Part shown: positions 8,652 through 17,933 of the stretch, piece by piece
Numbering within the stretch: the stretch's first letter is position 1
Layout: every line of letters begins with the position of its first letter
DNA from: Saprospiraceae bacterium
Lineage (GTDB): Bacteria > Bacteroidota > Bacteroidia > Chitinophagales > Saprospiraceae
Reading direction: 5' to 3'
NCBI GenBank assembly: GCA_019638455.1
Contig: JAHBTU010000003.1
Coordinates: 1-64,000, forward strand
Length of the DNA stretch: 64,000 nt
Position numbers and translations under genes: made by a program
The notes under the pieces: model-generated
What the model saw: the letters and a program-made list of their open reading frames with translations, nothing else
What the model was told of the DNA's origin: nothing
Databases searched by the model: none

Positions 8652-9302
8652 ATGAACTTTTCCATGAAAGGCGATTCCTCTATTTCCCAGCCGGAAGCCA
8701 TGCGCCACTATTATCGGTGGCATGCCGCGGTGTATGATGCCACGCGGTGGTCGTTCCTCTTTGGGCGCAAGGCTTTGCTGCGCCAGTTGCCCATAGCCGA
8801 CCACATCCAGCAAGGACTGCTGGAGATAGGGTGCGGCACGGGACACAATTTGCGTCTGTTGGCGAAATGGCATCCCAACCTCCGCTTGACGGGCGTGGAT
8901 GTGTCGCCCGATATGCTGGAGCAGACCACAAAGGCCATGTCGCGCTTTTCGCGGCCTTTGCAGCTCTTTGAGCAGGCTTATGGCGCTGCCCCGCTCAAGC
9001 TGACCGAGGCACCCGACATGGTGCTGTTCTCCTACGCGCTCACCATGTTCAATCCCGGCTGGGAAGTCGCCATCGAACAGGCTTGGAAAGACCTAAAACC
9101 CGGTGGGCGCATCGCCGTCGTGGATTTTCACGACACACCGAGTGGGGCCTTTCGATGGTGGATGGGCAAAAACCACGTCCGCATGGAAGCGCACTTGCTG
9201 CCGTTTTTGCAGTCGAAATTCAGAACGGAAATGCTGGAAATTTGCCCGGCTTGGCTTGGGTTGTGGCGTTACATTAAATATGTGGGGCAAAAAATTGAGT
9301 AG
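8652..9302 (+). CDS. btaB: BtaB-like SAM-dependent N-methyltransferase
   Basis: A 216-residue class I methyltransferase with motif I LLEIGCGTGHNL (about residues 56-67), the acidic end of strand 2 (LTGVDVSPDML) and a late motif LKPGGRIAVVDFHD. Placed directly after the BtaA-like gene, it most plausibly methylates diacylglyceryl-homoserine three times to the betaine lipid DGTS, as bacterial BtaB does. That assignment rests on the neighbour as much as on the sequence; the methyltransferase fold alone would fit many substrates. Confidence 0.75.
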   Translation: MNFSMKGDSSISQPEAMRHYYRWHAAVYDATRWSFLFGRKALLRQLPIADHIQQGLLEIGCGTGHNLRLLAKWHPNLRLTGVDVSPDMLEQTTKAMSRFSRPLQLFEQAYGAAPLKLTEAPDMVLFSYALTMFNPGWEVAIEQAWKDLKPGGRIAVVDFHDTPSGAFRWWMGKNHVRMEAHLLPFLQSKFRTEMLEICPAWLGLWRYIKYVGQKIE

Positions 9303-9311
9303 CCGCTTTGC

Positions 9312-9815
9312 TCACTGGACGTTGTTCTGAATCACCTGCTCGTCTTCTTTCCTGTTTCTTTTTTTGAAAAATTTTGGATGTACCACCAATAGGCCGAATG
9401 ACTCGCATTCTTCTTTGGTGCGCTTGGCGTGGTGCGTCCCGTGCGCCCGAAGGATGGCGCGGGAGTATTTGCTGTCCAGTTGTTTGAACCAACTGAACCG
9501 GCGGTGTATGTACACGTCGTGAATCAGGAAATAGGTGAGGCCGTAGAGCGAAATGCCGACTCCGATGAACAAGACCCAGAAATGAGGCGTGAGGCCGCCG
9601 ACCATGTAACAAATCATGCTGGGTATGGCGAACACGAGGAAAAAGCGGTCATTTTTTTCAAAAAAACCTTCTTTTTCATGTTTGGGCTGGTGGTGGTCTG
9701 CGTGCCAGCTCCACAGCAGCCCGTGCATCAGGTATTTGTGGGTGAACCAAGCCATGAACTCCATGCCGACGTAAGCGGCGAGTGTGATGAGGGTATAAAG
9801 CAACCAATTGGCCAT
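9312..9815 (-). CDS. crtZ: Beta-carotene hydroxylase CrtZ
   Basis: A 167-residue membrane di-iron hydroxylase of the fatty-acid-hydroxylase superfamily that adds 3-hydroxyl groups to beta-carotene rings, giving zeaxanthin. The four histidine clusters are present in order: HKYLMHG (about 26), HADHH (39-43), HDVYIHRR (about 99-106) and HGTHHAKR (about 125-132). Hydrophobic helices separate them, and the length is typical for CrtZ. No other carotenoid genes are in the window. It converges on the BtaB-like gene with only nine bases between them. Confidence 0.9.
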   Translation of the reverse strand: MANWLLYTLITLAAYVGMEFMAWFTHKYLMHGLLWSWHADHHQPKHEKEGFFEKNDRFFLVFAIPSMICYMVGGLTPHFWVLFIGVGISLYGLTYFLIHDVYIHRRFSWFKQLDSKYSRAILRAHGTHHAKRTKEECESFGLLVVHPKFFKKRNRKEDEQVIQNNVQ

Positions 9816-9918
9816 ACAATCTCGAATGTGGGTGGGTGAAATTTTTGTGGTAAAACAGGCTCTAATGCAGTTTGTTTTGCAACGGCCTAATCAAAATCTT
9901 CCACACCTTTGCCGCATT

Positions 9919-11325
9919 ATGGCAAAACAGCAAGGTCAGCTTATTCGCAGCCTCACATTGGGGGCGGCCACCCTGTTGGTGGTCAGTTCGGTCATCGGTT
10001 CGGGCGTTTACAAAAAGGTGGCGCCCATGTCCGCCGAGTTACTCTCGCCTTCGTTGGTGTTGTGGGCTTGGGTCTTGGCGGGTGTCATCAGTTTGTGCGG
10101 TGCTTTGAGCAATGCCGAAATCGCGGGCATGATGGCTGATTCGGGCGGCGAGTACGTTTATTTCAGGAAAATCTATGGGCGGTTCATGGGGTTTCTTTGG
10201 GGGTGGACCACTTTTGCCGTCATCAAGACTGCTGCCATCGCGGGCATCGCCTATGTTTTTTCACAAGCATTCAATGCCATCGTGCCGCTGCCGCATCTGC
10301 CTGCGTCTATCGAAAACGTCGAATTTCTGGTGTTCAAGCCATTTGAAAACGCGGGGGTTAAGGCGCTCACCATCTCATTGATACTTGTGCTGACTTTCCT
10401 CAATACGCGGGGCCTCCGGGGCGCGGCTGCTCTCAGCGTCTGGATAACGCTATCGGTCATCGTGGCGCTGACGGGCATCGTGGTGTCGGGGCTGTTGTAT
10501 GGCGGAGGCAGCATGACCAATTTTCAAACACCCGCCGTCGAATATGTGCCGCGCTCTTGGATGGATTTTGAATTGATAAAAGCGATGTTCGCCGCGCTCT
10601 TGGCCGCTTTTTGGGCCTACGAGGGCTGGAACACGGTGGGCTTTCTGGGCGGCGAGATTCAGAACCCCAACCGAAACCTACCGCTCGCTCTTTTTTCGGG
10701 CATGATGATTATCATCGGGGCGTACGCTCTGGTCAATTTTACCTATCTCTATGTGTTGCCCATTGACCAACTCGTGGATGTCCACGAGCAAAAGAACGAC
10801 ATTGCTGCCGTCGCGGTAGTGCGGCATTTCGCGGGAGACGTGGGGGCCATGCTTATTTCGATAATTATCATTGTCACCACATTGGGGTGCACAAACGCGA
10901 CCATTCTGATGCCACCTCGTGTCTATTACGCCATGGCCAAGGATGGATTGTTTTTCCCCCGCGCTGCCGATATTCACCCTACCTACCACACGCCCAACTC
11001 AGCCCTGTGGATTCAAGGCATCTGGGCATGCGTGCTTGTGTTGTCGGGCAGTTTCGACCAGCTCACGGATATGTTGATTTTTGCTGCGTTCTTTTTTTAT
11101 GGCGCCACGGCGTTTGGTGTGTTTGTGATGCGCCGCCGTGAGCCAGACGCGGTGCGGCCTTACAAGGTGTGGGGCTATCCGGTGGTGCCAGCCTTGTTTG
11201 TGTTGTTCTGCGTGGCGCTCATCGTCATCACCTGCATCAACCATCCGCGCGAGGCAGGGCTAGGCACCGTGTTGATGATGACGGGGGTGCCGCTCTATTT
11301 TTGGTGGAATAGAAATAGGCGCTGA
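9919..11325 (+). CDS. APC-superfamily amino acid permease
   Basis: A 468-residue protein with about twelve hydrophobic segments. The first helix carries the APC signature SVIGSGVYKKV, and FWAYEGWNTVGFLGGEIQNP is the conserved TM6-loop region of the LAT/serine-threonine exchanger type of permease. The ATG at 9919 is chosen because it directly precedes the first helix; the open frame runs further upstream to 9808 but that part looks non-coding. A CACCTTTG just before the start is a near match to the promoter element and would give a very short leader. The substrate cannot be read from sequence. Confidence 0.85.
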   Translation: MAKQQGQLIRSLTLGAATLLVVSSVIGSGVYKKVAPMSAELLSPSLVLWAWVLAGVISLCGALSNAEIAGMMADSGGEYVYFRKIYGRFMGFLWGWTTFAVIKTAAIAGIAYVFSQAFNAIVPLPHLPASIENVEFLVFKPFENAGVKALTISLILVLTFLNTRGLRGAAALSVWITLSVIVALTGIVVSGLLYGGGSMTNFQTPAVEYVPRSWMDFELIKAMFAALLAAFWAYEGWNTVGFLGGEIQNPNRNLPLALFSGMMIIIGAYALVNFTYLYVLPIDQLVDVHEQKNDIAAVAVVRHFAGDVGAMLISIIIIVTTLGCTNATILMPPRVYYAMAKDGLFFPRAADIHPTYHTPNSALWIQGIWACVLVLSGSFDQLTDMLIFAAFFFYGATAFGVFVMRRREPDAVRPYKVWGYPVVPALFVLFCVALIVITCINHPREAGLGTVLMMTGVPLYFWWNRNRR

Positions 11326-11401
11326 CCGTGATGTTGATGTGGGGACAATTGGTTTTAGCACACCGCCCTTTATGTCTTGTCATTGAGCAGGCCATGTTTT
11401 G

Positions 11402-11409
11402 TACCTTTG
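11402..11409 (+). promoter_or_regulatory. Bacteroidota -7 promoter element for the decayed restriction-modification locus
   Basis: TACCTTTG lies 25 bases before the ATG at 11435. A TTG at 11384-11386 could serve as a -33 box, with 15 bases between. It is the only promoter-like motif before the three gene fragments that follow. Confidence 0.5.
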
Positions 11410-11434
11410 CCAACATGTAGAAACACGGCACTTT

Positions 11435-11740
11435 ATGGCTAAAAGTACTTTTCCGCAGTCTTACCCTCGTATTCAAGATGAATCAGACAAATTTCACGGT
11501 TTCCTTGATGAAACCTCTTTGATGGAACATTCCTCCACAATCGGAGCGAATGAGATAAAGGCCATCATCGCCAAAGCGATTGCGCAAGCCAACGCCAAAT
11601 CAAGTCGTCAGATTTTGGATATTCCGGCAGAGACCTCAGCGACGGAGCTGATCAAAATATACGAAAAGGAAGGGAAAAAACTGGGTAGTGCCAAATATCG
11701 AGTGATGAAATCAATCATCTTTATCGAAAATCACTCATAG
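11435..11740 (+). pseudogene. N-terminal fragment of a probable restriction endonuclease gene
   Basis: A 101-residue open frame (MAKSTFPQSYPRIQDESD...) with no recognised domain. Near its end the coding-like signal seems to switch frame: from about 11690 the +1 frame reads SSDEINHLYRKSLIG, then a TGA at 11743-11745, then HYQKLFDYFLKYYGDPAS, which flows without a start codon into the next open frame. The simplest reading is one endonuclease gene broken by a frameshift near 11690-11705 and a nonsense codon. An alternative is a short independent gene. It is the first gene after the promoter and lies upstream of a broken methyltransferase. Confidence 0.5.
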
Positions 11741-11745
11741 GTTGA

Positions 11746-12474
11746 CACTACCAAAAACTGTTCGATTACTTCCTTAAATACTACGGAGACCCCGCTTCTA
11801 CGGCGTTTGAGTGCGAAGGATTGCATTACGGTGATATTGCGCGCGAGCAATTCAGAAACCGTACGCTCCAAAAACAAAGAATGAACTCAGGGTGGCGTTA
11901 CCAATTCATCGCCAAAGATTGCGCGATTTCATCCGGGAGATTTGTTGCTGTTTCCGATATTGGCACCTCCGAGGCCGATTTCAACGCTGTGGCCAATTTT
12001 AGAGACACAAGCCTGCCACCTTTAAATATCTATGTCTCGGTAAAAAATCGCTCCAACACGATGGGAGGACAAGACTGGCCCAAGGCGATATCTGCGATGG
12101 AACAGATGGCAGCGCACGACAAAAACAGGATTGGCCCATACATCTGTGTTTTCGGAATCGTGATGGAGAGGGGGCATCGTACGATACGCAAGGAAAAGCG
12201 AACCGAACGCGCCTATTCCGTGAACACAGAAATCTGGTTTTCCGACTTCTTCTGGCCTTTTTTCTCCAATTATTCTTATTCCGAGATGATGAAGCTTGTG
12301 CTTGATGTGTTGAAAGAACAAAATCTCGAACGGCGAAACACCTTGGACATTCAAATCCCAAGCGAATTGATTGAATCTTTTGGCCATTGTTGTCAGAAGT
12401 TCAAACTACTAGATGCAAATGGCATTTTTAACAATCCAGAAAGACTTTTAGACCTTTTTTGCAATAAAAAATGA
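11746..12474 (+). pseudogene. C-terminal part of a probable type II restriction endonuclease
   Basis: Open from 11746 to the TGA at 12474. The first TTG is at 11821 and the first ATG at 11881, but coding-like sequence starts before both, so this is probably the remainder of the gene that begins at 11435. The pattern DFNAV followed about 18 residues later by YVSVKNRSN resembles a PD-(D/E)xK nuclease core with K as the final catalytic residue (inference). Its stop overlaps the ATG of the DNA methyltransferase (ATGA), the tight coupling expected of a restriction-modification pair. No recognition site can be assigned. Confidence 0.5.
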
Positions 12475-12589
12475 GCGATGTCAAACTACACTTAGGCGAT
12501 TGTCGGGAAGTGCTTGGAGCATATCCCGATGGTCACTTTAATTTGATTTTTACGAGTCCTCCCTATGCAGACGCTCGCAAAAATCATTA

Positions 12590-13492
12590 GACCATGTTCA
12601 AAAATTATTTGTTTTAAAAAACATGGGAATCGGTGCGTAATTTTGAGTTGACCAAAACTTAAAAATTATGCAAACGCAGTTTACTGAGTTGACCGATTCC
12701 CAATGGGAAGTTCTGAAAGAAGTTTTGCCCTACCAAAGGAAACGCAAACATAATTTGCGAGCCGTCGTGAACGGCATTTTGTACTTGCACCGGACAGGCG
12801 GCCAGTGGCGCAACCTGCCCGCTGTTTTTCCGCCTTGGAAGAGCGTGTACTATTATTTTCATCGGTGGTCGCGCCAGGGTGTTTGGCAAACGGTGAACGA
12901 CTGGGTGGCCGAACTGGAGCGGCTTTTTTGGGGCAAGGAGGTCAGCGCAAGCCTTGTCTGCATTGACAGCCAATCTGTTAAGGCAGCGCCTTTTGTCCAC
13001 GAAGAAAGGGGCGTTGACGGCAACAAGAAAGTGAACGGACGCAAGCGGCACATCCTGGTGGACACTTTGGGTCTCGTCATTGGTGTGGTGGTCAGTGCCG
13101 CCAACAAGCCCGACGGTCAAATGGGCATTCAATTGTTGAAACAATGCTCGGCCCACTTTGGCCGGTTGAAAAAGATTCTGGTGGACGGGGTTTACGCCGG
13201 CGCTTTCAGCGAGTTTGCCGCCTCCGAACTCGGCGTGGAGGTGGAGATATCTTCACGTCCGCCAACCTCCAAGGGCTTTGTGCCCATCAAAAAACGCTGG
13301 GTCAACGAACGGACTTTCGGCTGGTTCAATTTCTTCCGACGATTGGATAAAGACCATGAAAAAACAACAAAAAGTTCGGAATCCATGATATTGCTGGCGA
13401 ACATTCAAGTGATTTTAGGGCGAATGGCCGCTTGACAAAAAGTTGTTCTGCACTAACCCCACCTCACTAACCAAAAATTTTTGAACATGCTC
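12590..13492 (+). mobile_element. IS5-family (IS427-like) insertion sequence, 903 bp
   Basis: The ends GACCATGTTCAAAAATT and, inverted, GAGCATGTTCAAAAATT are clear terminal repeats. The element is bounded on both sides by the trinucleotide TTA (12587-12589 and 13493-13495), the short T-A-type duplication known for IS427-group elements. One transposase gene fills most of the length. The matching duplication and near-identical ends suggest a recent insertion. Confidence 0.93.
12668..13435 (+). CDS. IS5-family transposase
   Basis: A 255-residue single-frame DDE transposase. An N-terminal helical DNA-binding part (LTDSQWEVLKEVLP) is followed by the catalytic Asp in CIDSQSVKAAP (about residue 99), the second Asp in ILVDGVYAG (about 176), and the Glu in VNERTFGWFNFFRRLDKDHEK (about 216). 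RHILVDTLG and RTFGWFNFFRRL are IS5-family hallmarks. No frameshift is needed, unlike many IS427 members that use two frames. The frame is intact, so the element may be mobile. Confidence 0.92.
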   Translation: MQTQFTELTDSQWEVLKEVLPYQRKRKHNLRAVVNGILYLHRTGGQWRNLPAVFPPWKSVYYYFHRWSRQGVWQTVNDWVAELERLFWGKEVSASLVCIDSQSVKAAPFVHEERGVDGNKKVNGRKRHILVDTLGLVIGVVVSAANKPDGQMGIQLLKQCSAHFGRLKKILVDGVYAGAFSEFAASELGVEVEISSRPPTSKGFVPIKKRWVNERTFGWFNFFRRLDKDHEKTTKSSESMILLANIQVILGRMAA

Positions 13493-14223
13493 TTACGACA
13501 GTATTCACCCTGACGATTTCCCAATGTTTTTCAGCACTTTTCACGAACAATTCTGGAGGGTACTGTCGGACGAAGGTTCTTTGGTGATAAATATCAAAGA
13601 CAAAGTCATAGATGGGATAAGGCACCGCTACGTCTGGAAAACTATCATGGCACTTAGCGACTTGGGATGGCGCTGTGTAGATGACTATCTATGGATTAAG
13701 CCTAATGCCATGCCGGGCTATTGGTCAAATCGTTTGCGAGACGAGTGGGAATACTGCTTTCACCTCACAAAGCAAAAAGAGTTTGCTATGTATCAGGATG
13801 CAGTAAAAAAACCTATCGGCAATTGGGTGGAGAAAAGACTGGTTAACTTGAACGGCAAAAGCGCGGAAAGGCATAATAGTGAAAATAACAGTGGTTTCGG
13901 ACGTGACTTGCGAAACTGGCAAGACAAAGAATACGTCCTCCCGGGAAATACGGTGACTGCTGCTGTGGTAGGTAAAAACATGGGGCATCCCGCCGTTTTT
14001 CCGGTTCCTTTGGCAGAGTTCTTCATAAAACTTTTCACAAAAGAGGGCGACCAAGTGCTAGACCCCTTTGGAGGCAGCGGAACCACAGCCCTTGCTGCAT
14101 TGGCGCTCGACCGTCATGTCGTTTTGATTGACAATAAACCTGAGTACATAGAAGTAGCAAAGGTGCGCATCGAAAAAATGCAGCAAGAGACCGGGTTGCA
14201 GTACAAACTCTGGTAATCTTCAT

Positions 14224-14384
14224 TAGACTTGTGGCGGTGGAGGGCTTTGAGTGAAGGGGATTGTCATTTATTCGACCGGCAAGGCAAATTTTGCGGTCGA
14301 AATCGGGCATATTCGGTGAAAAATCTAACGAAGCCAGTCGGGAAAAGGGCTTTCCCTTCGCCAAAGGCCTCCACCGCAACAAGT

Positions 14385-14387
<3 letters not shown>
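14224..14387. repeat. Repeat C, copy 1 (164 bp, inverted ends)
   Basis: Begins TAGACTTGTGGCGGTGGAG and ends in the near-complement CTCCACCGCAACAAGTCTA. It is the reverse complement of the copy at 35086-35249, with the same length and only scattered differences. It fills the gap between the convergent methyltransferase and glutamate-cysteine ligase genes, and its last three bases are the TAG stop codon of the latter. The long inverted ends could act as a two-way terminator. Confidence 0.9.
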
Positions 14388-16313
<1,926 letters not shown>

Positions 16314-16426
16314 AACTTGTGCGGCCGGGGCGGTTGGTGGATAAAATCCGGCGGGCAATATTATTGGTTTAAAAACTATTGCACAAAAATTTGTTTAAGT
16401 GGTTGAAAGCCAACTTACTTTGCCCT

Positions 16427-17032
16427 ATGAATTCAGAGGCTGCCATATTGCACCTATCCCAACATGATAAACTGCGTCCCTTGATTGAGGGCATTGCGCC
16501 GCCAGACTTCACTCCTACTGGGAAAGTATATTTCGACCTGCTCGAGTCTATTGTCTCCCAACAACTTAGCATCAAGGCTGCCAACACTATCTTCAACCGC
16601 TTCCTCGCTTTGTTCCCCGACAATTGCCCGCACCCCGTCATGCTCTCTGCAATAGAAACAGAGCAATTGCGCCACGCAGGCTTGTCCAATCAGAAAGCAA
16701 GTTATTTGCAGAACGTAGCGGCATTTTCTCTACAACACGACCTTGAAAATCATCAGTGGGACGCTATGAGTGATGATGAAATCATTGAGTTTTTGACCCG
16801 AATAAAAGGCGTGGGCAAATGGACCGCACAAATGATATTGATGTTCACCATTGGCCGACCCGACATATTTCCCATTGATGACCTCGGCATACAGCAAGCC
16901 ATGATACGGCTATACGAATTGGATGAAAAAGATAAAAAACTCAAACAGACCATGATAACACTTGCAGAGCCTTGGCGACCTTGGCGCACCATCGCCTGTC
17001 GCTATTTGTGGCGCTGGAAAGACACACGTTGA
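16427..17032 (+). CDS. DNA-3-methyladenine glycosylase II (AlkA-like)
   Basis: Base-excision repair enzyme that removes alkylated purines. The 201-residue protein belongs to the helix-hairpin-helix glycosylases: FDLLESIVSQQLSIKAANTI is the conserved N-terminal helix pair, IKGVGKWTAQMILMF the hairpin, and the Asp in IFPIDDLGIQQA the catalytic residue. There is no iron-sulfur cysteine cluster, as expected of the AlkA group. The ATG at 16427 is chosen; an in-frame TTG at 16379 would add 16 residues. It diverges from the ligase gene and is followed by repeat-rich DNA. Confidence 0.85.
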   Translation: MNSEAAILHLSQHDKLRPLIEGIAPPDFTPTGKVYFDLLESIVSQQLSIKAANTIFNRFLALFPDNCPHPVMLSAIETEQLRHAGLSNQKASYLQNVAAFSLQHDLENHQWDAMSDDEIIEFLTRIKGVGKWTAQMILMFTIGRPDIFPIDDLGIQQAMIRLYELDEKDKKLKQTMITLAEPWRPWRTIACRYLWRWKDTR

Positions 17033-17113
17033 CGTTTTTTCGAGTGCGTGATTTGCCGGAAAAATTCCTAAAAATTTACTTAGAAGAACGATTTCGTCTT
17101 TATTGCAAAAGCA

Positions 17114-17293
17114 TATAGTCAACGCAAATCAGCCCCGTCCGCTTCACTTGGCCGAGCAAGCCCCTGAGTACAGGGTCTGACAAGGTGGTTTTGAACGAAC
17201 GGTGCTCGCAATCCTTTGGAAATCATGCAAATCAATCAAGGAAATCCCTGCCTTGCCAACGGGCAGGTTCAAATCATCTTTAATCTGGGTATA
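17114..17293 (+). repeat. Repeat A, copy 1 (180 bp)
   Basis: Runs from TATAGTCAACGC to CTGGGTATA. Further full copies are at 21987-22166 (inverted), 54883-55062 and 57385-57564, and a shortened one at 20557-20680. Two small hairpins are visible: CCCTG/CAGGG (17162-17175) and CCTGCC/GGCAGG (17247-17267). In other copies the loops vary while the stems are kept, which suggests a selected structure. Confidence 0.95.
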
Positions 17294-17318
17294 CAAGCCA
17301 AAAACAAATCTCGCAGCC

Positions 17319-17432
17319 CATACTACTGGACATTTTTATTTCACACAACGCCACGACAACACAACGAATTGACTCTACCCGCTTTGCACTTCACATCGTT
17401 GTGGCGTTGTGTGAAAAACGTCCAGTAGTATG
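17319..17432. mobile_element. 114-bp MITE with 9-bp target duplication
   Basis: The ends are inverted repeats of about 36 bp (CATACTACTGGAC outermost, then a CACACAACGCCAC block). The element is flanked by a perfect 9-bp direct repeat CTCGCAGCC (17310-17318 and 17433-17441). It has no coding capacity, so it is a non-autonomous element moved by a transposase encoded elsewhere. A 9-bp duplication fits IS4- or IS1-type enzymes, but the ends do not match the IS4 element at the window start. Confidence 0.88.
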
Positions 17433-17522
17433 CTCGCAGCCCCCTAGCTAAGGTTTTACAATTTTTTTTTGACAACCCACTAGCTGTCAATACAACGTTT
17501 AACAAGACATACACACTTTACT

Positions 17523-17627
17523 TATACTTCACGCTGCCAAGTTTTGGGCATGGCTAAAAGCGCAATCGGCTCAAAATCAAGGAGAGCATTCATGGTTGTC
17601 TTATAAATCATAGCAAATCAAGGTATA
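17523..17627 (-). repeat. Repeat B, copy 1 (105 bp)
   Basis: Read on the - strand it runs from TATACCTTGATT to GTGAAGTATA. Related copies lie at 26673-26776, 41561-41796 (interrupted) and 57563-57667. Its ends share only the TATAC/GTATA bases. Confidence 0.85.
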
Positions 17628-17706
17628 AAAACGATAAAAACTATACAATTGCCAACAAATAACGGGCGCGTTTCAAATAGAGCGCATCAAAACGTAAATC
17701 CTAAAT

Positions 17707-17899
17707 CCCAATCGAACCAATCGAACCAATCGAACCAATCGAACCAATCGAGCCAATCGGCCCAATCGAACCAATCGGCCCAATCGAACCAATCGAGCCA
17801 ATCGAACCAATCGAGCCAATCGAACCAATCGAACCAATCGAACCAATCGAACCAATCGAACCAATCGAGCCAATCGAACCAATCGAACCAATCGAACAC
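17707..17899. repeat. 9-bp tandem repeat (AATCGAACC), about 21 units
   Basis: A run of AATCGAACC units with a few variants (GAGCC, GGCCC) just upstream of the YfiT-like gene. All six frames stay open because the unit is a multiple of three and lacks stops, so the apparent SNQ-rich and GSI-rich peptides are artefacts unless the TTG at 17649 is used. The run is a candidate for length variation affecting the downstream gene. The same motif recurs around 63795-63890. Confidence 0.92.
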
Positions 17900-17933
17900 A
17901 CTCACAACAACACTAACTAAACAGCAGCAAACA

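Larger units (their letters stand above)
12471..14216 (+). pseudogene. Beta-class N4/N6 DNA methyltransferase split by an IS5-family element
   Basis: The gene starts at ATG 12471 and encodes LIFTSPPYADARKNH before hitting a TAG formed by the inserted element. The remainder continues at 13496 and ends in the SAM-binding motif DPFGGSGTTALAAL. The order SPPY (motif IV) first and the glycine-rich motif I last is the beta class of amino-methyltransferases, and SPPY is common in N4-cytosine enzymes. Removing 906 bp (the IS and one TTA) joins the halves in frame to a normal 279-residue enzyme. The downstream open frame 13524-14216 is therefore a fragment, not a gene with its own start. Confidence 0.88.

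Noticed and set aside
17649..17933. SNQ-rich N-terminal extension of the YfiT-like protein and GSI-rich frames on the opposite strand
   Set aside because: They arise from the 9-bp tandem repeat, start at TTG and lack any domain. The family start matches the ATG at 17934.
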